Below are positions 55,526-64,000 of a stretch of 64,000 bases of DNA, one piece after another. The translations under genes were made by a program, and so were the position numbers. Source of the stretch: Bog-473 sp963750075 (lineage in GTDB: Bacteria; Actinomycetota; Acidimicrobiia; Acidimicrobiales; RAAP-2); assembly GCA_963750075.1 (NCBI GenBank), contig CAVVPG010000001.1, forward strand, positions 1,302,001 through 1,366,000, given 5' to 3'. Within the stretch, counting starts at the first letter, position 1; the number at the start of each line of letters is the position of its first letter. The notes under the pieces are model-generated. The model saw only the letters and a program-made list of their open reading frames with translations, made no database searches and was not told where the DNA came from.

Positions 55526-56410
55526 ATGTCTGGCGGCGCCCGGCGGCCTTCACACCTTGCTCACCCATCCATTTCCCTCCTGGCTCTTTCGCTGTGCGCC
55601 TTTCTTGCGACCTCGTGCACGGGCAGTGCCACTCCGCACCAGTCTCAGGACATTTCCATCTATGCGCCTCCTTCTTTGCAGTCAGAGGTAGCTGCGATCG
55701 GTAGGTCCTACTCCGCGCAAGGTTACGGACAGGTAACCGTGCAGACGTTTGATGGCTCGTCCGTCGTGGCGCGGTCGAGAAGCTCAGCTCCAGTGCCGGA
55801 TATTGTTTTCACGGACGGTACAAACATCGACGTTCATCTGGAGACCCCAACAGCTCATCCACCGGTCGCCTGGTTCGCAGTATTTGCTACTAGCCCTCTC
55901 GTTCTGGCATATCGAGCTACGGTCGCCCCTCTCGTACGCGGCAAGAGTTGGACCTCGCTCCTAAAGAATCCATCTGTAGGACGCACTGATCCGACAAGTG
56001 ATCCGGAGGGAGTCGACGCGGAGAACGCAATCGATATAGCCGCGCGGTCGACTCAAGATCCGACCATCTTGAGGGACCTTTCGAATCCAGAAAGCGTCGG
56101 TCCGTCGAATAGTCTCATCCATCGCGTCAGAGCGGGATCACTCCAAGAAGCACTCGTTTTCGAGAATGAGGCCCGCAATGCAGGATTGGCCTACACCCCA
56201 GTCTCTGCCTCAGCGACTAGTGCAACCTATTCATTCACCATTCCGACCGGAGCCAAGCATGCCGCTGGCGCTTCGCGTTTCATTGAGCTCCTGCTCTCGT
56301 CATCGAGTCAGCAGATGCTTCGCTCACAGGGTCTCTTAGTCATGTCGACAGTCATTGCATCGGGGAACTCGGCCAAGGTTCCCACCGTATTGAAAGGGGT
56401 CGTGAGCTGA
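55526..56410 (+). CDS. Solute-binding lipoprotein (ModA/WtpA-like fold)
   Basis: 294 residues. Type II signal with lipobox LATSC (residues near 27-31). The mature part starts ISIYAPPSLQSEVAAIGRSY, like molybdate/tungstate-type binding proteins (ISVFAAASL...). It includes DIVFTDGT, ATSPLVLAYRATVAPL and VGRTDPTSDPEGVDAENAI, and ends GASRFIELLLSSSSQQMLRSQG, which matches the C-terminal helix of that class. GC content is visibly lower than in neighbours and no permease or ATPase gene is adjacent, so transfer or an orphan role is possible. Confidence 0.75.
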   Translation: MSGGARRPSHLAHPSISLLALSLCAFLATSCTGSATPHQSQDISIYAPPSLQSEVAAIGRSYSAQGYGQVTVQTFDGSSVVARSRSSAPVPDIVFTDGTNIDVHLETPTAHPPVAWFAVFATSPLVLAYRATVAPLVRGKSWTSLLKNPSVGRTDPTSDPEGVDAENAIDIAARSTQDPTILRDLSNPESVGPSNSLIHRVRAGSLQEALVFENEARNAGLAYTPVSASATSATYSFTIPTGAKHAAGASRFIELLLSSSSQQMLRSQGLLVMSTVIASGNSAKVPTVLKGVVS

Positions 56411-56499
56411 TTTGTGCAGTCGCCTCGTCGTCCACGTCACCCCCAACGGAATACGCAGTCCAATTCGGAATTTTCAGCTGACGCTTAGGAACAGAACTC

Positions 56500-56514
56500 C
56501 GATCCCGCGGATCG
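56500..56514. terminator. Small inverted repeat between convergent genes
   Basis: CGATCC-CGC-GGATCG is a perfect 6-bp-arm hairpin in the 236-base gap between the convergent lipoprotein and surface-protein genes. There is no T-run, so termination is only a guess from position. Confidence 0.25.
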
Positions 56515-56646
56515 TTCTAGGGGCTACGTGCCAGTAGCTCACCGCCGCTATCGGGTCGGCTGGCTGGGGCTTCCATGGGTGCCCTCGCCTCGAAGGGTTC
56601 CGTGGGTCTCCACCGGGAGATCTGGAGGCGATTCTCGTAGGAGTCG

Positions 56647-58860
56647 TCAACTCCCAGCCATGCCCACGACCGGCTTGTTCAGCGGCTTTCCGCCCATGGA
56701 ACCGAAGAACGGAGCGTTGTAGGTGAAGATCCCGCCGTCGGTCGCCACGAAGCGGTACCCCGAGCCGTTCTTGTTGGTCTCCATGCCCACGATCGGGGCG
56801 TTCAAGTGCAGGCTGCCGGTGGACCCGTAGAAGGGCGCGCCGAACGAGAAGATGCCTCCGTCGGAAGCGACCTCCCAGTACCCGCCCGTTTGCGAGTCTG
56901 TGGCCATACCCACGATCGGCTTGTTCAGCGGCATTCGTCCCATGGAGCCGAGAAAGGAGGCGTCACCGTACGTGAAAATCCCTCCATCGGAAGCGACTAG
57001 CGAGTAACCGCCGCCGTCGGTGGTGGCCGCCATACCGACGATGGGTTTGTTGAGACGTATGCCCCCGGAACTGCCATAGAAGCCGGCATCTCCGAAGTTG
57101 AAGATCCCGCCATCGGAGGCCACGAGCCAATAGCCGCCGCCGTCGTGTGTGGCAGCCATGCCCACGATGGGTGCGTTGAGGGGCTTCCCCCCCATGGAGC
57201 CATAGAAGCCGGCGTCCCCGAAGGCGAAGAGGCCACCGTCGGACGCCACCTCCCAGTAGCCACCGCCATCGGAGGTCAGGGCGGTGCCTACCACCGGCTT
57301 GTTCAGGTGGATGCCGCCCGTCGATCCGCAGAATGGGATGTTGCCGTAGTCGAAGACGCCCCCGTCCGAGGCCGAGAGTAGGTAGCCGTCGGGACCTCCT
57401 GAGGGGGCGTTGCAGGGCACTTCGAGGCCGGGACCCGGCGTGCCCGCGTCTCCGCTGAGCTGGGGGTCGTGGTGGAACTGGGGCCAGGCTCCTGCCTCGT
57501 ACACGCTGGACCCCGAACCGTTGGTGTTGTCGATCTCCCAATGCACGACTGTTCCGGTACTTGCACCGGTGATCCCGATGTGACCGTTGGGGTCGTCGGT
57601 GACGAGCGGCGAGCTCTGGAACGCATCGCCCGAGCCGAGGGTCGCCACCTGCGTGCCCGTGCGGCCGTCGAAGATATCGATCCCGTTGCTGGTGGGCACG
57701 ATGACGTCCTGGTAGCCGCCGCCGGTCAGGTCGGCCGATACCGGCGAGCCGATGACCTGCCCACTGGTCGGCCCGCTCCAAACGACCGCGCCATTGGTCC
57801 CGTTCAACACATAGACGGCGTTGGACTGCGTTCCTTCGATCACGTCGAGCTGCCCATTGCCCTGGACATCAGCGAGAGCCGGTGAAGCGGCGGTGATTCC
57901 GTTGAGGGTCGCGCTCCAGGCCAGACCGCAGCTCGTGTTAATAGCGAAGACCTTGTTGGAGTCCGACGCGCCGGGGTAGATGCTCCCGTCACCGATGGCG
58001 ATCCCCACGGCGTTGCCGGCGAGAAACTGACCCACCGCCGGCGATGAGCGGTCGATGTTCTGCGTGGTGTTGTACTGGCAGATCAGACCGCCGCTCGGAC
58101 TCCCCGTCCCGGCGTTGCCCGCGCTCGAGAGGATCCTAATGTGACCGCCGTTGGCGTATGTCTGCCCGTATGCGAGACCGACGCTCGATTCTCCCCCGCT
58201 GATGATCTCGTTGTTGCCGTCCGCGTAGAGGTCGGCTACCGCGGCGGTGGAGAAGACCGAATCGGCTTGGAACCACGGGAAGCCTCCCAGTATCCCCCCG
58301 TTTGATGCCGTTAGCGCGTAGGCGTTCTGGCCCAGCGACCCGGCCTCCACGCCGTAGCCGCCGGCGTATGCGCCCACCGTCAGCGACGCCTGGACGCCCG
58401 AATGGGGCGTGGGGTCCGTTCCGGGGTTGGTCTCCTGGACGAACCATTGGTTGCCTCCGTTGGGGGCGATGGCCTGGTAGCCACCCGAGGCTGGGCTGGC
58501 CGCGTTGCCGGTACCGACGTAAACCGTGTCGAGTCCGTTGGCGTTGGTCGGCGCCACCGATGGCGACGAGTCCACCGGCGCGCCAGCGTTGAAGGGCCAG
58601 CCTGGTACGGTCGTTCCACCGTCGATATGGAAGGCGTACACGTAGCCGGAGCGGCCTCCTACGACTACGGCGGGCTGCCCATCTAGATCAGCGACGTTGG
58701 GCGAGGACAGTGCGACATTGCCTACCGCATTACTCCACTCTTGCGTCGCGACAAAACCGGCGTTGTGGGGGTTCTCGGCGGCTTGGACTGGCGTCGGCCA
58801 AAGCGTGGTCGTCAGGACGACAGCGGCGCTCACCATCATGGGAGCCCGGAGGCAGCTCAT
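56647..58860 (-). CDS. Secreted FG-GAP-type propeller protein with SDGGIF repeats
   Basis: 737 residues. Signal peptide from MSCLRAPMMVSAAVVL ending VQAAEN. Residues about 40-480 are FG-GAP/VCBS-like propeller blades (NVADLDGQPAVVVGGRSG, VADLYADGNNEIISGGES, ALADVQGNGQLDVIEG, VSADLTGGGYQDVIVP). The C-terminal 240 residues are seven repeats of the type GYWLVASDGGIF-FGDAGFYGS-GG--LN-PIVGMAAT. No anchor is seen. The frame is intact. The repeats may bind the envelope, since they occur at the C-terminus of three unrelated exported proteins here. Confidence 0.8.
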   Translation of the reverse strand: MSCLRAPMMVSAAVVLTTTLWPTPVQAAENPHNAGFVATQEWSNAVGNVALSSPNVADLDGQPAVVVGGRSGYVYAFHIDGGTTVPGWPFNAGAPVDSSPSVAPTNANGLDTVYVGTGNAASPASGGYQAIAPNGGNQWFVQETNPGTDPTPHSGVQASLTVGAYAGGYGVEAGSLGQNAYALTASNGGILGGFPWFQADSVFSTAAVADLYADGNNEIISGGESSVGLAYGQTYANGGHIRILSSAGNAGTGSPSGGLICQYNTTQNIDRSSPAVGQFLAGNAVGIAIGDGSIYPGASDSNKVFAINTSCGLAWSATLNGITAASPALADVQGNGQLDVIEGTQSNAVYVLNGTNGAVVWSGPTSGQVIGSPVSADLTGGGYQDVIVPTSNGIDIFDGRTGTQVATLGSGDAFQSSPLVTDDPNGHIGITGASTGTVVHWEIDNTNGSGSSVYEAGAWPQFHHDPQLSGDAGTPGPGLEVPCNAPSGGPDGYLLSASDGGVFDYGNIPFCGSTGGIHLNKPVVGTALTSDGGGYWEVASDGGLFAFGDAGFYGSMGGKPLNAPIVGMAATHDGGGYWLVASDGGIFNFGDAGFYGSSGGIRLNKPIVGMAATTDGGGYSLVASDGGIFTYGDASFLGSMGRMPLNKPIVGMATDSQTGGYWEVASDGGIFSFGAPFYGSTGSLHLNAPIVGMETNKNGSGYRFVATDGGIFTYNAPFFGSMGGKPLNKPVVGMAGS

Positions 58861-59022
58861 TCGTGCACCACGTCTCACATCACTCCTCTTACACTGCGAA
58901 ACACGGACCAACACAACCACCCATCTTGGGCGAGGGCAGCGGCGTCCCGCACCGTCCCTTTGAACAGTCGGACGCCCCACTCGAGATCACAATGGGAACG
59001 GCCGACGTTCACACGAGGTCGT

Positions 59023-62000
59023 TCAAGAGCCGCTGGCTGCGATGATCGGCCCGTTGAGGCGTGTGCCCGACATGTCCCCATCGTTGGGAGCGTCACCGAA
59101 GGTGAACGCCTTGCCCAGCGCGTCGGTGACCCAGTAGCCACCGTTATCCGAGGTGGCGAAGATTGCCGTGGCCGGATTGAACCCACCGGTGGCTCCCAAG
59201 GTGACGTTCCCCAGGCCGCCGTTGGCGTCTCCGTATGCGAAGACCTGACCGGCCCCGTCGAGGATGTAGTAGCCGCGTCCATCGGGGGTGGCCACAGCCG
59301 AGGTAATCGGTGAGGACTGGGGTCCCGGGGCACCGAAGTTGGAGGCGTCGCCGAAGCTGTAGAGATTGCCCGTCTTGGTCACGAGCCAGTAGCCGTTGCC
59401 ACTGGCGTCGGGCATCACCGCAACCGCGGCACCCGAGCACCCGCCGATGCCAGGACAGCTGCCAGCGAACTTGGCGTCACCGAAGGCGAAGACCCCGCCG
59501 TCGGAGGCCACCATGAAGTAGCCCCCCTGGTCGTGGCTCGGCACCATGCCCACGATTGGGGCGTTGAGCGAGTTGGGCTGACCCGAGCCGGCCGGGTGCA
59601 GGCCGAGGCCCGGGATCGAGCCGTAGAACTGGGTGTCGCCGAAGGAGAACACGCCGCCGTCGGAGGCATCGAGCCAGTAGCCGCCGCGATCAGCCGTCGG
59701 AACGATGCCGACGACCGGGCGCTGCAGCGTGATTCCGCCCATAGACCCGTAGAACTGGGCCGAGCCGAAGGAGAAGATGCCGCCGTCAGAGCCCACCAGC
59801 CAGTAGCCATGCGAAGGCGGGGGCGGTGGAGGAGGCGGGGGCGGTGGAGGAGGCGGCGGCGGGATGTCGACGAGGGCGATCGGTGTGCCGGTCAACTGTG
59901 CGATCGTCGGCGTGGTGGATGAAGTCACGGTTGCGACCAGGCACCCGCCCGAGGTGCTCTGGTTCGAGAAGGCAACCCACGCGGTTCCGTTGAACCAATC
60001 GAGAGAGTTGGCCGCGCCCTGGTTACACACTTTGACCGTGATCGAAGTGAAGGCAGAGCCCGACGCGACCTTCACGTCGTAATAGCCGCCGGTGCCGTCG
60101 CTGACCGAAGCTCCGGTCGGGTTCGAGCTGTACGACGCGACGGTCAGCGCGCCGTAGCCGCTACCAGAACCGGTGATGTTGCCCGAGGTAGCGGATCCGG
60201 TCGTGCCGGCGCCCGACGACTCGCTGGCCGAACCGGTGGCGCCGGCGGGAGGTGTCGGGTCCGCCGGAGTGACCGCGAGAGCGTCCGTGGTCGCACCCCC
60301 GGCGTAGGTCGAGGAACCCGAGTAGGTGGCGGTCACCCCGTCGTTGGCCCCGAGCGGGGCGTTGGAGGCGCTGCACGAAGCATGGGCCGTGGACCCGGTA
60401 CCGGCCACGAGCGCGCCCGTCGTGCACAGGGTCGTCGCTCCGATGTTGAAGGCCACCGTCCCGGTGGGATTGGGCGCCTCGCTGCCGGTGATGGTGGCCG
60501 AGTACGTCACCGAGGAACCGACCGCCGCCGCGGGCGGCTGGAAAGACTCAGCGACCCCGGCGAACGCCAAGTTCACGTTCTCGGTGAAGCCGCTCGAGGC
60601 CGAGCCGGTGAAGTCGCTGTTACCCGAATAGGTGGCCACGATCGGGCCCTCGGGTCCCGACGTGGGGTACGACGTCGTGCACGCCGCTTGGCCGGCGGAG
60701 AGCGCCACGGCTGAGCAAGTGCCAATCGTCGTGCCGTTGGAGGTGAAGTCGACCGTACCGGTAGGCGTTCCCGACCCTGGCGCAGTGACCGACACAGTCG
60801 CAGTGTAGGTAACGCTGGCCGCCGCCGTTCCCGGGTTCGCTGACGGCACCGTCGCCGTCGAGGTGGCGGCCTTGGAGACGGTGATCGACGACGTGTTCGA
60901 GGTCGCGTTGTAGGTCGAGTCGCCTCCGTAGGAGACGGTGATGGTGTCGGTGCCGATCGGCGCGTTCGAAGCGGAACACGAGGCCGAACCCGAGCTCGAG
61001 CGCGTGACTGCACAACGTCGTCGCTCCATCGGAGAAAGTGACGGTGCCGGTCGGGGTGCCACTCCCACCGCTGACGGTCGCCGAATAGGTCACCGCCTGG
61101 CCGAAGACGGCTGTCGACGGATTCGAGGGGGTCACGGTGGGAGTCGGCGCCGTGTTTGACAGGCTGAGGATCTCTGATCCGGTGGGCCACGTGCCCGTGC
61201 CGGAAGCGAAGCAGGTAGTGGTACCCGCCACGCAGGCCACTTCGCCGACACCCGTTGTCGATGACGGCAGGGTTTGGGTGGTCCAACTCGAGCCGCTATC
61301 GGTTGTGCCGTATATGGCAGGACCGCTCGACGTGTTACCCGTGGTCTCACAGACGCTGGCCGAAGGGCAGACGATGAAGGTGGACTCACCGTTGTCGTTG
61401 GGCAGGGTCTGTTCGGTCCAGGTCACCCCGCCGTCGGTCGTACCGATGGCAACTTCTGCGGAACTTCCAAGTCCGAGCGCCTCGCATACCGTGGTCGACG
61501 GGCAGACGATGTAACCAGCAGCCGAGATATCAGAGGGCAGGGTCTGGGTGCTCCAGGTCGAGCCGCCGTCGGTCGTGCCGGCGACATGATCGGCCGCGAT
61601 GGTTTCACACACGGTGGTGGAGGGGCAGGCGATGCCGAGGGCCTCACCACCTTGCAACGCGCTCGGCAGAGTCTGGGTGTTCCAAGTCGAGCCGCCATCG
61701 GTGGTGCCGATCACGACGGTGCCGTCGGTTGTGTTGGTTGCCTCGGCCTCGCACACGCCGGCCGAGGGGCAGATGATAGTGCTGAGGTTCTCTGTTCCCG
61801 ACGGCACGTTCTGCGCGGTCCATGTCACTCCGCCGTTGGTCGTGCCCACGATGGCGGGACTGCCCGTCGAGTGGTTGCTGCCCACTCCTTCGCAGACGGT
61901 GGCAGACGGGCAGGCAATGTAACCGAGGTAGTCATCCGTTGGCAGTGTCTGAACACTCCAGGTCGATCCACCGTTGGATGTTCCAATAACTCCGCTACCA

Positions 62001-63558
62001 CTTGGACTGAGCGTTACCAATGCCTCGCACACGGAGGTGGACGGGCAGACCATGGAACCAACATCGGCGACATCTGAAGGCAACGTTTGAGAGGTCCAAC
62101 TGGCACCTCCGTCGGTTGTAGCGAGTAAGACCCCTGTTTTGTCTCCGAAGGGGCCAAGCTGTCCTATCGCCTCGCATACGGTGCTGGACGCGCAGACGAA
62201 GTCTGATACCACGATGGGCGTTCCCGAGACCAGGCTCTGCGTCGTCCACGTCGTTCCGCCGTCTGTCGTGCCGAGCATTACTGTGCCCGCTGAACTGCTC
62301 TCAGCCGACACTTCACAGACAGACGTCGTGGCACATGCCAGGACCGTCGAAGAGAAAACTTGGTTGGAGGGAGGACTTACCCCTGTTATCCCGCTTGGCA
62401 GAGTCTGGGTGGTCCATGTCGACCCGCCGTTGGTGGTGACGATGATCCCTGAACCAGAGCTTGACTCGCTCACAGCCTCACACGCGCTGGCCGTGGGGCA
62501 CACAAGCCCACCGGAGGTGACGCCGGTGACGCCGCTCGGCAGAGTCTGGGTGGTCCAGGTCGATCCGCCGTTGGTGGTGCCGAGCACAACGCCGCCGCTA
62601 GTGCTCGACGCTGTGGCCTCGCAGACGCTGGCCGAATCGCAGACGATCTCGTCGATCGCCTCTATCCCGGAAGGAAGCGTCTGGGGGGTCCAGGTGGTGC
62701 CTCCGTTCGTCGTACCGTCAATGGTTGCCGTGGTTACGTTGCCGGCGCCGAGTGACGCCGATGCGGCCTCGCACACCGAGGTCGTCGCGCACCCCACAGC
62801 GCCGAAGGAGCCGTCTGTACTGTCGTAGAGGGTCGTCTGGGTCGTCCAGCTCGACCCGCCATTTGTCGTGCCCATGATGATCGCGGCATCTCCGCTGGTT
62901 TGGCCGATCGTCTCGCACACCGATGCCGACGGGCAGGAGATGTTCGTGATGGCGCCGACATCGCCGGATGGGGTCTGGTTGGTCCAGGTCGACCCGCCGT
63001 CGCTGGTGCCGATGATGGAGCTCACCGAGGGAAAGTCGAAGGAAAACACCCCGTAGTAGCCCTGCGCCTCGGCTTCGCAGTCGGTGGTGGACGGACAGCG
63101 ATCTGCGTGAGGAGGTTGCCGATCCCCGATGGGAGAGTCTGGGCGGTCCACGTCGATCCGCCGTCGGTCGTGCCGACGATCGCCGAGCTGCCGAACTCCG
63201 CGGAGCCGGTGTATCCGCCCGCCTCACACACAGAGACCGACGGGCACACGATCGGGAAGAGACCGCTGATTCCCGCGGGGACGGGCTCCACAGTCCAGGT
63301 CGCGCCACCGTTGATCGTGCCCATGATGGCAGCACCGCTGGATCCCGAACCGACCGCTTCGCAGACCGACGCGGAGGGACAAGCAATCGCGGCGGGATAG
63401 AAGGGGGCCGGGTAGCTCTTGCTCACCGTCCACGACGGCGAAGCCGCCCCCGCGGGACCCGTCGGGGCGGTCAGTAGAGCTGTGCCAGCCGACAAGAACG
63501 AACCGACCAAGAGCAGTGGTGCTCCGAGGCGCACCACTCGAGACACGCTTCGCCGCAT
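59023..63558 (-). CDS. Giant secreted protein: BNR-like repeats, Ig-like domains, polyproline linker, SDGGIF repeats
   Basis: Start ATG 63558 (MRRSVSRVVRLGAPLLLVG) with AGGAGG upstream and a signal ending AGAAS. Then come about 18 repeats of roughly 45 residues with CPSASVCEA and GTTNGGSTWTTQTLPSG, resembling BNR/YCF48-type propellers. Bacterial Ig-like (Big-3 type) domains follow (GTPTGTVTFSDGATTLC, IGTDTITVSYGGDSTY), then a domain ending in a run of 16 prolines and SDGGIF-type repeats (GYWLVGSDGGIFSFG). Two frame breaks occur: one base missing at about 63094-63102 and one extra at about 60985-61010. Corrected length is about 1510 residues. Probably a surface or matrix protein. Confidence 0.75.
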
Positions 63559-64000
63559 CGTCTTGAGCCTCCTCATCGCCAAGGGCCGCTGAGCGCAGAA
63601 CCATAGCGACACCTTGGTACAACATCAATGGGATCTGAGAATCCACGGCATGTTCGCTTGCGACCGGGACTGGGACGCCTCTCTGGGCGTTCGGGACCGA
63701 TCCACGACCGTCAGCGCCTCAACGAGCCGGTCGTGCTGAACAAAGCCGTTTGTAGGCATGACGAGCACCTGAGCCTTCATTGCCTGAGCGCACCTGAAAA
63801 GCGTGAGGTCACCGGATCGACGCCGGTCCCGACCACCGGAAAGCCCAGCTCAGAGGCACAACGACTGGCTGTCGGTTTCTCGCTCGATATTTCGTGCCCA
63901 CAACGTGCCCACACGGAATTGGAATCGGTTCTAGTTGGGTGGTCGGCGGACCGCGACGATGCCTTGGCCGGCAGCGAATTCGAGAGATAACCCGCCACGG
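63559..64000. other. Upstream region of the giant secreted protein, with tRNA remnant
   Basis: About 440 bases without a supported gene. The promoter of the surface-protein gene must lie here, but no clear -35/-10 was identified. The tRNA-Phe-like 3' half sits at 63789-63837. Open frames on both strands right of it look like the read-through tail of an integrase gene that would lie beyond the window; they are too short to call. Confidence 0.4.
63789..63837 (+). repeat. Degenerate tRNA-Phe(GAA)-like 3' half (att-like)
   Basis: Plus strand: arm CGCAC-CTGAAAA-GCGTG (anticodon GAA, one A-C mismatch), variable AGGTC, T-arm ACCGG-ATCGACG-CCGGT, acceptor CCCGACC, ACC. The T-loop is degraded from TTCGAAT and no matching GGTCGGG 5' acceptor is found upstream. 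Probably a decayed integration site. Confidence 0.45.

Noticed and set aside
63628..63998. Open frames on both strands at the right edge
   Set aside because: They run through the tRNA-like remnant and show no domain; at best the tail of an integrase outside the window.

Overview
The window is high-GC DNA from an actinobacterium, most likely of the class Acidimicrobiia. GTG starts and 4-base start/stop overlaps are frequent. The order of the housekeeping genes matches the mycobacterial metalloprotease-tilS-hpt-folEPBK-DUF2520-panC-panD-coaX-lysS-clpC block. The MurL/MurD2 pair and the repeat-rich secreted proteins with SDGGIF motifs also fit uncultured or marine/soil Acidimicrobiia.

1-17.2 kb is a long, tightly packed minus-strand block. 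It starts with sigR-rsrA (redox-responsive sigma/anti-sigma pair) and a DUF2342 metalloprotease. A TilS-HPRT fusion and the folate genes folE, folP, folB and folK follow, with a cysteine-less phosphatase-like gene between folP and folB. Then come DUF2520, panC (frameshifted), panD, nadB, nadC, coaX, lysS and the 5' part of clpC. The block joins tRNA modification, purine salvage, folate, pantothenate/CoA and NAD synthesis. A polyprenyl diphosphate synthase and a small secreted helical protein lie between lysS and clpC.

17.2-37.5 kb is mixed chromosome. It holds a CYP142-like P450 and an SDR, a frameshifted MaoC hydratase facing a MerR regulator, PgeF, and a cyclic-nucleotide-binding protein. 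It also carries the alternative D-glutamate route MurL-MurD2, a CADD-like diiron protein that is a good candidate 4-aminobenzoate synthase, and an AEC-like permease (frameshifted). A PKD surface protein, a soluble-adenylyl-cyclase (ADCY10)-type cyclase/ATPase/TPR protein, a CGNR regulator with a ScpB-like decarboxylase, and a frameshifted GH43-like secreted protein complete the region.

37.6-47.0 kb looks like an accessory segment. It is bracketed by two degenerate 3' halves of a tRNA gene in the same orientation. It carries a membrane-anchored thioredoxin-fold protein with VKOR, a BlaI/CopY-family regulator with an unusual cysteine-rich N-terminus, a DUF5134 membrane operon, broken HMA copper-chaperone genes, a small-protein/secreted-protein pair and a CopA-type ATPase. 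Four near-identical 17-bp dyads (TACTAC-rich) lie at three promoters and define a probable metal regulon.

47.4-63.6 kb is dominated by three very large secreted proteins. One contains a recent 591-bp tandem repeat of about 4.5 copies. Two end in SDGGIF-type repeats. A solute-binding lipoprotein lies between them. A degenerate tRNA-Phe-like 3' half near 63.8 kb may mark another integration site. At least eight apparent reading-frame disruptions, mostly single-base, occur in otherwise intact genes, so part of the apparent gene decay may be sequence error.
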